DNA of 64,000 nucleotides from Sphingobacterium thalpophilum (GCA_945868825.1 CAMBMM010000002.1:242252-306251), one strand, 5' to 3'; shown: positions 46,277-55,845, counted from the stretch's first letter. Translations and numbers: made by a program. The notes: generated from the sequence alone by a model not told the origin.

Positions 46277-47040
46277 AAATAATTACCTACAATGTAAATG
46301 GTATTCGGGCCGCACTAAGTAAAAACTGGTTAGATTGGCTAAAGGCCACCCAAGCCGATGTGGTGTGTTTACAAGAAATTAAAGCCAGCCCCGACCAGTT
46401 GGTTGATTTGCATTTGCTCGAAGAGTTGGGTTATCAGCATTATTGGTATCCGGCCGAGAAGAAAGGCTATAGTGGTACCGCTATTTTTACCAAAATTACG
46501 CCAAAACATGTAGAATATGGTTGCGGCTTGCCCGATTACGACCGGGAGGGAAGAGTAATTCGTGCCGATTTTGAACATTGCTCGGTATTAAGTACCTATT
46601 TTCCCTCGGGTTCAAGCGGCGATGAGCGCCAAGCATTTAAATATCAATTTTTGAATGATTTTCAGCTCTACATCAAGGCATTAAAAAACACCCTACCTAA
46701 CTTAGTAATCTGTGGCGACTACAATATTTGCCATAAACCCATCGATATTCACAATCCCAAATCGAACGCCAACTCTTCTGGTTTTTTACCCGAAGAGCGG
46801 GAGTGGATGGAAAATTTTATTCAAAGCGGTTTTGTAGATTCCTTCAGGCATTTTAACGAAGAACCACACCACTATACCTGGTGGAGTTACCGTGCAGGTG
46901 CCCGCTCTAAAAATTTAGGTTGGCGTATCGATTATACTCTGGTGAGCGAATCCCTTAAATCGAACTTAAAACGTGCCGCCATTTTACCCGATGCGAAACA
47001 TTCGGACCACTGCCCAGTATTGGTAGAGTTAGCCTTTTAA
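46273..47040 (+). CDS. xth: Exodeoxyribonuclease III
   Basis: 255 aa AP endonuclease/3-prime exonuclease. Motifs: TYNVNGIRAALSKNWLDWL, VCLQEIKA, GYSGTAIFTK, VICGDYNICHKPIDI, RIDYTLVSESL and HSDHCPV. All catalytic residues of the EEP fold are in place. ATGA overlap with the cyclophilin gene; hutI starts one base after it. Its place inside a hut run is unusual. Confidence 0.96.
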   Translation: MKIITYNVNGIRAALSKNWLDWLKATQADVVCLQEIKASPDQLVDLHLLEELGYQHYWYPAEKKGYSGTAIFTKITPKHVEYGCGLPDYDREGRVIRADFEHCSVLSTYFPSGSSGDERQAFKYQFLNDFQLYIKALKNTLPNLVICGDYNICHKPIDIHNPKSNANSSGFLPEEREWMENFIQSGFVDSFRHFNEEPHHYTWWSYRAGARSKNLGWRIDYTLVSESLKSNLKRAAILPDAKHSDHCPVLVELAF

Positions 47041-47041
47041 T

Positions 47042-48292
47042 ATGGAAACAAGCCTTTTCACCAACATCCACACTCTAGTGGGTATACACGATGCCAATGT
47101 TCGGCTGCTTCGTGGTACCGATATGGCTCAACTCCCTAGTCTAAAAAATGCCTGGTTGTTGGTAGAAGATGGCCGTATTGCCGCCCTTGGTTCTATGGAT
47201 GCTTTGCCCCCCAACGCTTTGCAATTCAAGCAAATCTCATTAAATGGTGCTTGGGTTTTTCCATCTTGGTGCGATTCGCACACACATTTGGTTTTCGCTG
47301 CCAGCCGAGAAGATGAGTTTGTATTAAAAATTAAGGGTAAAAGTTATGAAGAGATCGCCCTGGCCGGTGGTGGCATTTTAAACTCGGCACAAAAGATACA
47401 AGCCTGTTCCGAAGAAGAGCTGTTTGTTTTGGCTCAACAACGTATACAAAAATTAATCGCCCTTGGAACCGGAGCTATTGAACTGAAAAGTGGTTATGGT
47501 TTAAGTGTAGAAGGCGAATTAAAAATGCTTCGGGTAATAAAACGCCTGAAGGAATGGTCCCCCATTCCCATAAAAGCGACCTTCTTGGGTGCCCATGCCT
47601 ACCCACAAGAATTTAAAGAAAATCATCAAGGATATATTGACCTGTTGCTTAAAACTCTCTTGCCCCAAATTAGCGCTGAGGGTTTGGCCGATTATATGGA
47701 TGTATTTTGTGAACAAGGATTCTTTTCTTTAGAGGAAACGGATCACATTTTAACAGCTGCCACACAGCTTGGCTTAAAACCTAAAATACACGCCAACCAA
47801 TTATCTGCCAGCGGAGCAGTAGAGTTGGCGGTGCGCCACCAAGCTCTCTCGGTAGATCACCTAGAAGAAATGAATGACGCTGCGGAAGATGCACTAGCTT
47901 CGGGCAACACCATTGCTACCCTTTTGCCCAATTGTTCTTTATTTTTGGGTATCCCTTTTGCCAATGCCCGCCGCCTGCTTGCTAAAAACGTTTGTCTAGC
48001 TCTGGCCTCCGATTATAACCCGGGTTCTTCCCCTTCCGGAAACATGAATTTGGTGGTTTCCCTGGCTTGCATGCGCCAAAAAATGCTTCCCGAAGAGGCT
48101 ATTAATGCCGCTACCCTAAATGGTGCTGCCGCTATGGAACTGTCGGATATGTACGGTAGCTTAAGTGTAGGCAAAGTGGCCAATTTCTTTTATACCAAAG
48201 CAATGCCTTCATTGGCTTATCTCCCGTATTCATTCGGAGATAACCTTATTGAAGGTGTATTTATTAACGGAAAACGCTACGAAAATGAGTAG
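47042..48292 (+). CDS. hutI: Imidazolonepropionase
   Basis: 416 aa amidohydrolase, third step of histidine degradation (imidazolonepropionate to formimidoylglutamate). Metal motif SHTHLVFAASRE, then AGGGILNSAQ, GTGAIELKSGYGL, KATFLGAHAYPQEF, HANQLSASG, DHLEEM and SDYNPGSSPSGNM. Overlaps the hutG start by 8 bases. Confidence 0.97.
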   Translation: METSLFTNIHTLVGIHDANVRLLRGTDMAQLPSLKNAWLLVEDGRIAALGSMDALPPNALQFKQISLNGAWVFPSWCDSHTHLVFAASREDEFVLKIKGKSYEEIALAGGGILNSAQKIQACSEEELFVLAQQRIQKLIALGTGAIELKSGYGLSVEGELKMLRVIKRLKEWSPIPIKATFLGAHAYPQEFKENHQGYIDLLLKTLLPQISAEGLADYMDVFCEQGFFSLEETDHILTAATQLGLKPKIHANQLSASGAVELAVRHQALSVDHLEEMNDAAEDALASGNTIATLLPNCSLFLGIPFANARRLLAKNVCLALASDYNPGSSPSGNMNLVVSLACMRQKMLPEEAINAATLNGAAAMELSDMYGSLSVGKVANFFYTKAMPSLAYLPYSFGDNLIEGVFINGKRYENE

Positions 48293-49262
48293 GCTACATA
48301 TCTACAGTTCTGCCGATTTACTGCCGCTTACTTTTTGCAGAGATGGGGAGACAAAACTAGGTCAAGAGTTTGCTACCGTTTCATCTTTGGAGCAGTTGAC
48401 TACCAGTGCTGCCAGATTTGTAGTGGTAGGTTTAGCCGAAGATATTGGCGTGTTAGCCAACGGAGGCAAGCCCGGGGCTGCCAACACCTGGTCGGAAGTT
48501 TTTCCGGTATTGTGCAATATTCAATGTAGCGAAAAGCTTGTGGGTGCCGATGTACTGCTTTTGGGTTGTTTAACTTTTGAGGAAGAATTGAAGCAAGCTA
48601 AAGGAGCCGATAAGGTACAATTAAGGACGCTGGTTAACACCATTGACAAAGCTGTGGTGAAACTTGCTCAAGCCATTTTTGCAGCCAGAAAGGTGCCCAT
48701 TTTTATTGGCGGTGGCCATAATAACGCTTACCCCATTTTAAAAGCATTTTCGCAGATCAATAATCAACTTGTAAATACGATTAATATTGATGCCCATGCC
48801 GACTTTAGGGCGCTAGAAGGACGACACAGTGGTAACGGATTTTCGTATGCTTTTCAAGAGAGTTTTCTACATAAATATGCCGTATTGGGACTACACGAAA
48901 ACTACAACTCCCAGTATTTAGGAACCGAATTATCCAACAATACGGATCGTTTACAAGCGACTTATTTTGAAGATTTTTTAACAGGAAAAACCACACCCGA
49001 ACAGGCCTTTGAAAATGCCCTGGTATTTACTCGTGGACTTTGTGGTTTAGAAGTAGACTTGGATAGCATTGCCGGGATTTCAGCCAGTGCAGCTAGCCCC
49101 ACCGGTTTTACCGCCGAACAAATACGTTCCTTTATCTATCAAACTAAGGGTACAAAACTGGGTTACCTCCATATTTGCGAAGGGATAGCAAATGCAGAAA
49201 ACCTAGTAGCCAAACTTATTGGTTATTTGGTGAGTGATTTTATAAAAGCACAAAGCAATTAA
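48285..49262 (+). CDS. hutG: Formimidoylglutamase, arginase family
   Basis: 325 aa from ATG 48285 (a GTG upstream is unlikely). Hydrolyses formimidoylglutamate to glutamate and formamide. Arginase-fold manganese ligands: GGGHNNAYP, NIDAHADFR, and EVDLDSI. The substrate is assigned from context with hutU and hutI, since arginase relatives are hard to tell apart. Convergent with fau, overlapping 4 bases. Confidence 0.87.
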   Translation: MSRLHIYSSADLLPLTFCRDGETKLGQEFATVSSLEQLTTSAARFVVVGLAEDIGVLANGGKPGAANTWSEVFPVLCNIQCSEKLVGADVLLLGCLTFEEELKQAKGADKVQLRTLVNTIDKAVVKLAQAIFAARKVPIFIGGGHNNAYPILKAFSQINNQLVNTINIDAHADFRALEGRHSGNGFSYAFQESFLHKYAVLGLHENYNSQYLGTELSNNTDRLQATYFEDFLTGKTTPEQAFENALVFTRGLCGLEVDLDSIAGISASAASPTGFTAEQIRSFIYQTKGTKLGYLHICEGIANAENLVAKLIGYLVSDFIKAQSN

Positions 49263-49828
49263 AAACGCCAGATTTTTTCTGGGTTAATGCAGGCGTTAAG
49301 CATTACATCGAAAGAGTCAGTATCCTCTATCAAATCTAGGGGCTCAAAATACGATAAACCTACTTTTTGAACGTTTGCATTGCACTTGGCTAAAAAACGA
49401 TCATAAAAGCCCTTTCCGTAACCCACTCGGTTACCCTGCAGATCGTAAGCTAACAACGGAATCAGTATCATATCCAACTCTTTTTCTTCTACCTCTAATC
49501 CGCCGTTTGGTTCGGTAATACCCCATTGATTGGTATGTAGTATGGTATTTTCATCCCAAACAAAATGACGCAGTGTGTGCTGTTCGGTGTCGCTTTTAGA
49601 AAGCACCAAACGAATAGCTGGCAGGTTTTCTCGTAACCAATTGGCTAATAGTTGGGTGTTCACTTCGTTTTTAACCGCTATGGGTAAGAAAAGATGAAGG
49701 TATTTGATGCCCGAAAAATCGAGTGTTTCAAACTGAGCAAGAATTGCCATATTAGCTTCCTCTACTTGTTTTTCGGACAAGGATTTGCGCATGTTTAAAA
49801 AATGAGCTCTGGCTTCGGCTTTGTTCAC
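49259..49828 (-). CDS. fau: 5-formyltetrahydrofolate cyclo-ligase
   Basis: 189 aa. Converts 5-formyl-THF to methenyl-THF using ATP. Signature GYGKGFYDRFL and N-terminal KAEARAHFLNMRKSLS (K...R pattern). The N-terminal Lys/Arg residues are only kept if translation starts at GTG 49828; the next ATG (49792) would cut them. Convergent with hutG. Confidence 0.92.
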   Translation of the reverse strand: MNKAEARAHFLNMRKSLSEKQVEEANMAILAQFETLDFSGIKYLHLFLPIAVKNEVNTQLLANWLRENLPAIRLVLSKSDTEQHTLRHFVWDENTILHTNQWGITEPNGGLEVEEKELDMILIPLLAYDLQGNRVGYGKGFYDRFLAKCNANVQKVGLSYFEPLDLIEDTDSFDVMLNACINPEKIWRF

Positions 49829-49849
49829 ACTATAAAGGTACTAAAAATA

Positions 49850-49880
49850 AAAAACGGCCCCGGATTACTCCTAGACCGTC
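49850..49880 (-). terminator. Possible terminator of efp
   Basis: On the minus strand ACGGTC pairs imperfectly with GGCCGT across a long loop, followed by a T-rich run. Weak stem. Confidence 0.4.
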
Positions 49881-49916
49881 TATAATCAACTCAAATCTTA
49901 AATTTAATTAAAAGTT

Positions 49917-50477
49917 TTATTTAACCCGCTCAATGTATTCGCCGGTTTTGGTGTCTATTCTAACCTTTTCACCCTGGTTAATAAATAGAGGCACTCTAAT
50001 TTCTACGCCTGTTTCTACGGTTGCACTTTTAAGCGCATTGGTAGAGGTATCGCCCTTTACGGCAGGTTCGCTGTAAGTAATTTCTAATTCAACACTAGCT
50101 GGAGCTTGCGCCATAATAGGCTCTTCGCTTTCGAAGGCAACAATTACATTCATTCCTTCTTTCATAAATCGAGCGGCATCGCCAAACAAAAATTTAGGGA
50201 TGTTATACTGTTCAAAAGAAGTGTTGTCCATTACTACAAAGTAATCGCCGTCTTCATATAGGTATTGGTAATCATTGGTTTCTACACGACAAATTTCTAC
50301 CTCTTCGTCGGTACGGAAGCGGTATTCTACCAATTTTCCGGTTTTTACGTTACGCATACGAGCTTGGTAGAAGGCCCGAAGGTTCCCCGGTGTGCGGTGA
50401 AGAAATTCTTCTACTGTAACCAACTCTCCGTTAAACCGAAGAATATTACCACTTTTTACTTCTGATGCTTTTGCCAT
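49917..50477 (-). CDS. efp: Elongation factor P, tip variant
   Basis: 186 aa, three domains of normal length, relieves ribosome stalling on proline runs. N-terminal KOW-like domain, then TYSEPAVKGDTSTNALKSA and VPLFINQGEKVRIDTKTGEY. The loop that reaches the peptidyl-transferase centre reads HRTPGNLRAFYQARM, so the tip (residue 32) is Asn where E. coli-type EF-P has the modified Lys (PGKG) and Pseudomonas has Arg. Confidence 0.95.
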   Translation of the reverse strand: MAKASEVKSGNILRFNGELVTVEEFLHRTPGNLRAFYQARMRNVKTGKLVEYRFRTDEEVEICRVETNDYQYLYEDGDYFVVMDNTSFEQYNIPKFLFGDAARFMKEGMNVIVAFESEEPIMAQAPASVELEITYSEPAVKGDTSTNALKSATVETGVEIRVPLFINQGEKVRIDTKTGEYIERVK

Positions 50478-50555
50478 AAAAACCGAATTAATGGTGCCTT
50501 AATGCATCCATTTTTGTGCTGTAAACTTAGGATGTTTTTTACTATTTAACAATAC

Positions 50556-51200
50556 CTACCCCGCTATTGATGCGGTGTTAAATTTTTTGTAATCTGCTAG
50601 TTGTAATTGGTGAGTACAATAGTCGTATTCGTGTTGTTGGTTAGAGCAAACCACCAAGGTTCTGTTCACACCATATTTGCTTATTAATGAACGGTACCAT
50701 GCAATTCCTTGTTCATCGAGGTTAGATGTGGGTTCATCGAGCAATAAGAGTGGTGTATCTGAGAAAACCGCTAAAGCTAGTTTTACCCGTTGTTTCATGC
50801 CCGATGAAAAATATTTAATTGCTTTTTGCTCTGCTCCTTTAAGGGCTAAGGTTTTTAACAAGCTTTCTTTGTTGGTCCCAGGGAGTTGTTTTTTAAACTG
50901 AAAGTGAAAGTCTATTTGTTCCTCGAGGGTAAATTCTTCGATAAGTTCTAAATAGGGTGCGGCCAAACTCAGGTATTGGTAAACATCTTCCCGTTCAAGT
51001 TTTTTACCCCCAATTTCGTAGTTAATTTTTCCTTCAGATGAACTAAGGCTAGCCGCAATAAGTTGTAGTAGGGTAGATTTACCACTGCCATTACTTCCCA
51101 AAATGGCATAAGACTGTTCGGGTTCGAGTGTATAAGACAGCGATTTAAAGACCCACTCTTGGTTAAATCTTCTCCCGATATTTTCAAGAACAATCTTCAT
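50556..51200 (-). CDS. ABC transporter ATP-binding protein
   Basis: 214 aa single ATPase. Walker A GSNGSGKST (about 35-43), signature FSSGMKQRVKLA, Walker B LLLLDEPTSN, H-loop region VCSNQQHEYDYC with His less clear. The size and short helical part are like CcmA/heme exporter ATPases, but no permease is next to it; a partner elsewhere is needed. Starts 5 nt after the lpxA stop, so it may share the lpx transcript. Confidence 0.88.
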   Translation of the reverse strand: MKIVLENIGRRFNQEWVFKSLSYTLEPEQSYAILGSNGSGKSTLLQLIAASLSSSEGKINYEIGGKKLEREDVYQYLSLAAPYLELIEEFTLEEQIDFHFQFKKQLPGTNKESLLKTLALKGAEQKAIKYFSSGMKQRVKLALAVFSDTPLLLLDEPTSNLDEQGIAWYRSLISKYGVNRTLVVCSNQQHEYDYCTHQLQLADYKKFNTASIAG

Positions 51201-51205
51201 GTTGT

Positions 51206-51988
51206 TTAGCCGTTGCCAAAGCCCTTCATTACTCCACGGTTGGAGTTACGAATGAAGTTTATAATTTCATCACGCTCTTCGGTGGGTTTAAAACCAGCTT
51301 CTACTAAATCGAGTGCTTTGGTTGTATTGCTATTTTTTAAGAATAGAACACGATAGATGTCTTGTATTTCATTTATTTTTTCGGAGCTAAACCCACGCCG
51401 ACGTAAACCCACCGAGTTGATACCCACATACGAAAGTGGTTCTCTACCCGCTTTGGTATAAGGTGGTACATCTTTACGCACTAAAGAACCACCCGAAATC
51501 ATGACATGAGCCCCAACACTTACGAATTGATGTACCGCACTCATTCCACCAATAATGGCAAAATCATCAACGGTAATGTGGCCGGCCAATTGTACACCAT
51601 TGGCTAAAATACAATTATTACCTACCACACAATCGTGTGCAATGTGGGTATAGGCCATCAACAACACATTGTTACCTACACGTGTTTCTTTTCTGTCTGA
51701 TGTTCCACGGTTAATAGTCACACATTCTCTAATGGTGGTGTTATCACCAATAACCACTAAGGAGTCTTCGCCGCCAAATTTTAAATCTTGCGGTACAGCA
51801 GAAATTACTGCCCCCGGAAAAATACGACAGTTTTTTCCAATGCGTGCACCATTCATGATGGTGGCGCTTGAGCCAATCCAGGTACCTTCGCCTATTACTA
51901 CATCTTTGTGGATGGTAACGAAAGGATCAATAACTACATTTTCGGCAATTTTTGCTTGTGGATGTATATATGCTAATGGTTGAATCAT
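51206..51988 (-). CDS. lpxA: UDP-N-acetylglucosamine acyltransferase
   Basis: 260 aa left-handed beta-helix enzyme, first step of lipid A synthesis. Hexapeptide repeats fill residues 8-180. Catalytic His in YTHIAHDCVVGNNC (H115/H118). C-terminal helical part. Starts 4 nt after lpxC/fabZ. Confidence 0.96.
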   Translation of the reverse strand: MIQPLAYIHPQAKIAENVVIDPFVTIHKDVVIGEGTWIGSSATIMNGARIGKNCRIFPGAVISAVPQDLKFGGEDSLVVIGDNTTIRECVTINRGTSDRKETRVGNNVLLMAYTHIAHDCVVGNNCILANGVQLAGHITVDDFAIIGGMSAVHQFVSVGAHVMISGGSLVRKDVPPYTKAGREPLSYVGINSVGLRRRGFSSEKINEIQDIYRVLFLKNSNTTKALDLVEAGFKPTEERDEIINFIRNSNRGVMKGFGNG

Positions 51989-51992
51989 AGAT

Positions 51993-53390
51993 TTAGTGAG
52001 TTTTTCTAATTATTTGCGCCATTAATTCTGCTTCTACCACAATTTTGTCGCCCACGGTTCCCACGCCTTTCATTTGAGCAATTCCACGTCTAATGGGTGT
52101 AATTAAATCGCAACGAAATACTAGGGTATCTCCAGGTAGCACTTTTTCTTTGAAGCGTGCATTTTCAATTTTTAAGAAATAGGTGAGATAGTTTTCGGGA
52201 TCGGGAACAGTGTGCATTACTAAAATGCCACCGGTTTGAGCCATTGCTTCAATTTGTAATACACCTGGCATTACAGGTGAGCCGGGGAAGTGACCCTCAA
52301 AAAAAGGCTCTCCCATACTTACGTTTTTAACGCCTACCACGTGATTTTTGCTTAATTCTAAAATTTTATCTACCAATAAAAACGGTGGACGATGTGGCAA
52401 AATATTCATAATTTGAACCGTATCGTATACTGGCGTGGCGTTTAAATCATATTTGGGCACATGTTTTTTACTGGTATCTTTTTTCCACTGTGCTTTAATC
52501 TTTTTTGCAAAGGCTACGTTGGCAGCATGGCCCGGACGGGCTGCCATAATATGCCCTTTTATAGGAACACCCACTAGGGCTAAATCACCAATCATATCTA
52601 ATAATTTATGACGGGCGGGTTCGTTTTGGTGACGTAATTTAACATTGTTTAAAATGCCTTCACGGGCCACATCAATATCATCTTTATTGAAAATTTTGGC
52701 TAAGTGTTTTAACTCTTCTTTGCTTATCTCTTTATCTACCACCACAATGGCATTGTTTAAGTCACCACCTTTTATCAGATTGTTCTCTAATAACATTTCT
52801 AATTCGTGTAAAAAACAGAACGTACGGCAAGAAGCAATTTCTTTTTTGAATTCACTAAGTGTGGTAATGGCCGCATGTTGACTTCCTAAAATGGGTGAAT
52901 TGTAATCAATCATGCAGGTAAATCGGTAATCGTCTAGTGGCATGGCTACCATTTCTACTTTGCGATCAGGCTCAGTATAGTGAATATTTGCTGGTATGGT
53001 GTAGTATTCCCTATCGGATTCTTGATCTACAAAACCTGCTTTTTCTAGTGCATCTATAAATTCGATGGAACTGCCATCCATAATAGGAACTTCAGGCCCA
53101 TCCAATTCCATTAATACGTTATCTACTTCACAACCCACCAATGCAGCCAATACATGCTCAATGGTGCTTACACTGGCTCCATTCTGAGAAATAGTGGTTC
53201 CTCTGGAGGTGTCGGTTACATTGTCTACATCCGCATCTATAACGGGATTGCCAGGTAAATCTACTCTTGCAAATGTATACCCATGGTTATCTGGAGCGGC
53301 TTTAAAGGTTATTTTTACGGCTTCTCCGGTATGTAAACCTACGCCCGAAAGCGAAAATGATGATTTTATGGTTCGCTGTTTGATATTCAT
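51993..53390 (-). CDS. lpxC/fabZ: Bifunctional LpxC deacetylase / FabZ dehydratase
   Basis: 465 aa fusion characteristic of Bacteroidota. LpxC part (1 to about 310): SLSGVGLHTGE, STIEHVLAAL (zinc His), NEPARHKLLDMIGDLAL (zinc His, Asp). FabZ part (about 320-465): LPHRPPFLLVDKI and HFPGSPVMPGVLQIEAMAQ with the catalytic His and Glu. Couples the committed lipid A step with fatty-acid dehydration in one polypeptide. Confidence 0.97.
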   Translation of the reverse strand: MNIKQRTIKSSFSLSGVGLHTGEAVKITFKAAPDNHGYTFARVDLPGNPVIDADVDNVTDTSRGTTISQNGASVSTIEHVLAALVGCEVDNVLMELDGPEVPIMDGSSIEFIDALEKAGFVDQESDREYYTIPANIHYTEPDRKVEMVAMPLDDYRFTCMIDYNSPILGSQHAAITTLSEFKKEIASCRTFCFLHELEMLLENNLIKGGDLNNAIVVVDKEISKEELKHLAKIFNKDDIDVAREGILNNVKLRHQNEPARHKLLDMIGDLALVGVPIKGHIMAARPGHAANVAFAKKIKAQWKKDTSKKHVPKYDLNATPVYDTVQIMNILPHRPPFLLVDKILELSKNHVVGVKNVSMGEPFFEGHFPGSPVMPGVLQIEAMAQTGGILVMHTVPDPENYLTYFLKIENARFKEKVLPGDTLVFRCDLITPIRRGIAQMKGVGTVGDKIVVEAELMAQIIRKTH

Positions 53391-53431
53391 AGTTGTTTTG
53401 TATAGTAGGGTATCTCAGTGAGCGTACTCTT

Positions 53432-54466
53432 TTATTTTTTTAAATTTTTTAATTCGTTTTCTAGTTCTGCCAGTCGGCGCTCTAGTTCGGGCAAGCGCTG
53501 ATAAACTACTTGAGAACGTTGATTATTGATAAATGGTGTGGCCGGAACTCCAGCCCATTTTTTACCTTCTTCTGTAAGCGACCGAGTAATACCCGATTTT
53601 GCTTGTATTTGACTACCGCTGGCAATATTTATATGCCCCACAATTCCCACTTGTCCACCAATTATATTTTGATCACCAACCTTAGCACTTCCAGAAATGC
53701 CGGTTTGAGATGCAATAACGGTATTGGCGCCAATTTCTACATTGTGTGCTACCTGAATTAGGTTATCTAGCTTTACCCCTTTGTGAATAATGGTAGAACC
53801 CATTGTGGCTCTATCAATAGCGGTATTGGCACCAATTTCTACATCATCTTCAATAATTACATTGCCAATTTGGCTCACTTTATTGTAGCTGCCATCGGCT
53901 AAGGGTGCAAACCCAAAACCATCGCTACCCACTACAGTTCCCGAATGAATAATTACGCGGTTTCCTATACTGGTTTCGAAATATAATTTTACGCCAGGAA
54001 ATAAAACACAATCTGAGCCTACCGAAACACTGTCTCCCACGTAAACCTGTGGGTATATCTTGCTGTTATCGCCAATTATGGTATTGGCACCAATGTAGGC
54101 AAAGGCTCCAATATATACGTTTTTGCCAATTTTTGCGCTCGGGTGTATAAAACTAGGCTCTTCTATCCCATGTTTATCCATTTTGGCGGTGTTGTACATT
54201 TCTAATAGCACCGAAAAGGCGCTATAGGCATCAGATACCCGAATAAGAGTCGAATTTACTGGCTGCGTAGACACAAAGTTTACATTTACAATTACAATAG
54301 ATGCTTTAGTGCTGTATAAATAGGGTTCGTATTTCGGATTGGCTAAAAAAGATAAGTCGCCAGCTTGGGCTTCCTCAATTTTGGCCAACTTGTTTACTGC
54401 CACATGGGGATCTCCCTCTATGGTTCCATTTAATAATTGCCCTATTTGTTGAGCAGTAAATTGCAT
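53432..54466 (-). CDS. lpxD: UDP-3-O-acylglucosamine N-acyltransferase
   Basis: 344 aa. Third step of lipid A synthesis. N-terminal uridine-binding domain (DLSFLANPKY), hexapeptide beta-helix (about 105-300) with HSGTVVGSDGFGFAP and QVAHNVEIGANT containing the catalytic His, C-terminal coiled helix (LPELERRLAELENELKNL). First gene of lpxD-lpxC/fabZ-lpxA. Confidence 0.96.
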   Translation of the reverse strand: MQFTAQQIGQLLNGTIEGDPHVAVNKLAKIEEAQAGDLSFLANPKYEPYLYSTKASIVIVNVNFVSTQPVNSTLIRVSDAYSAFSVLLEMYNTAKMDKHGIEEPSFIHPSAKIGKNVYIGAFAYIGANTIIGDNSKIYPQVYVGDSVSVGSDCVLFPGVKLYFETSIGNRVIIHSGTVVGSDGFGFAPLADGSYNKVSQIGNVIIEDDVEIGANTAIDRATMGSTIIHKGVKLDNLIQVAHNVEIGANTVIASQTGISGSAKVGDQNIIGGQVGIVGHINIASGSQIQAKSGITRSLTEEGKKWAGVPATPFINNQRSQVVYQRLPELERRLAELENELKNLKK

Positions 54467-54501
54467 GCCTTAGGTTTTTGTTGAACTTGGTATTTAACTC
54501 A

Positions 54502-54509
54502 CAAAGTTA
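54502..54509 (-). promoter_or_regulatory. Candidate -7 element of the lpx operon
   Basis: TAACTTTG on the minus strand, exact TAnnTTTG, 35 nt before lpxD. A TTTTTG lies about 23 nt upstream, near the -33 distance. Confidence 0.48.
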
Positions 54510-54550
54510 ACCTTATTTAGTGTTTAGCCTAACAAAAAGTAAATTAATGG

Positions 54551-55780
54551 CTAATGCACCAATTCTTTAAGATAACAAAAAATGTATTTCTTAACTGTTT
54601 TTGCCAATGCTTCCAGGTTAGAATTATCAGATGCTTGGGCAATATCTACCACAGAGCCATCTTTCATTAAAATTTGAATACTTCCATCTCCAGGGCGATA
54701 GGCGCTGTTTTTAATGCTATCTGTAAACACAAAATAGGTGGCGTCGTCTTCAGAAACACGATATGCAGTTTTGGCTTTTTCAACCATTTGGGTAATTACA
54801 TGTAATTCGGGTGCCTGATTACTTATTTCTACTTGATATAAATTTCTAGAAATGAGATGTTTACAAAGAGTGGATAAAATAAGATCAGCATCTTCCGCCC
54901 ATACTTTTATGGAGGTAAATATGTCGTGATCGTCTAAAAGGGCAAAGCGCTCTAGGTGTAGAGGGTTATCTAAAAAGTCTTCTTGTTTGATAATATTGTT
55001 TAGAAAATGTGCTAAACTAGGTGTGGCAAACAATATTTTCCCATCTAAGGCTAGTTCTCTTGCACGTTCTAAAATTTTAATAAGCAATTGTTCACCAGCA
55101 ATTACCGTTTTGTGTAAATACACCTGCCAATACATCAACCTGCGTGCAATAAGAAATTTTTCGATGGAATAAATCCCTTTTTCTTCTACCACCAATTGTC
55201 CGTTATGCACGGTGAGCATTTTAATAATTCGGTCTGAACTAATTACCCCCTCCGAAACGCCAGTAAAAAAACTATCGCGGTTTAGGTAATCCATACGATC
55301 TATATCTAGTTGCCCAGAAATCAATTGCGAAAGGAATACTTTGTGATATTTTTTAGTAAAAATGGAAATAGCTAAATCTAATTTGCCACCAAACTGGATA
55401 TTCAAGCTATCCATCAATAGAGCGGATAGGTGTTCATGCGAAACCCCTTCGATTAACACATGTTCCAGGGCATGTGAAAATGGCCCATGGCCAATATCGT
55501 GCAGTAAAATGGCAATTTGTACCGCCTCTTCTTCTTCTGGCGTAATCTCTGCACCCTTTGATCGTAGGGTTTCTACAGCCATGCCCATGAGGTGCATGGC
55601 TCCTAGTGCATGATGAAACCGGGTGTGTAAAGCCCCCGGATATACCAGGTGCGTCATTCCCAATTGTTTAATATAGCGCAAGCGCTGCATGTAAGGATGT
55701 TGCAGTAAATCGAAAATCAGCGCTGTGGGTATGCTGATAAATCCGTAAACCGGGTCGTTGATGATTTTTTTCTTATTCAA
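54551..55780 (-). CDS. HD-domain phosphohydrolase (SAMHD1-like)
   Basis: 409 aa. HD motif: TRFHHALGAMHL...LLHDIGHGPFSHALEH, then QLDIDRMDYLNRDSFFTG. This matches dGTPase/SAMHD1-type nucleotide triphosphohydrolases, but the substrate is not known. The N-terminal NDPVYGFI is conserved, and is retained only with the TTG start at 55780; the next ATG would remove about 30 residues. Divergent from porX. Confidence 0.88.
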   Translation of the reverse strand: MNKKKIINDPVYGFISIPTALIFDLLQHPYMQRLRYIKQLGMTHLVYPGALHTRFHHALGAMHLMGMAVETLRSKGAEITPEEEEAVQIAILLHDIGHGPFSHALEHVLIEGVSHEHLSALLMDSLNIQFGGKLDLAISIFTKKYHKVFLSQLISGQLDIDRMDYLNRDSFFTGVSEGVISSDRIIKMLTVHNGQLVVEEKGIYSIEKFLIARRLMYWQVYLHKTVIAGEQLLIKILERARELALDGKILFATPSLAHFLNNIIKQEDFLDNPLHLERFALLDDHDIFTSIKVWAEDADLILSTLCKHLISRNLYQVEISNQAPELHVITQMVEKAKTAYRVSEDDATYFVFTDSIKNSAYRPGDGSIQILMKDGSVVDIAQASDNSNLEALAKTVKKYIFCYLKELVH

Positions 55781-55845
55781 AGTGATGCAATATACACTAC
55801 AAAAATTGCTAAATTAAATGAGACTAAAAACAACGAATGTTGCCG

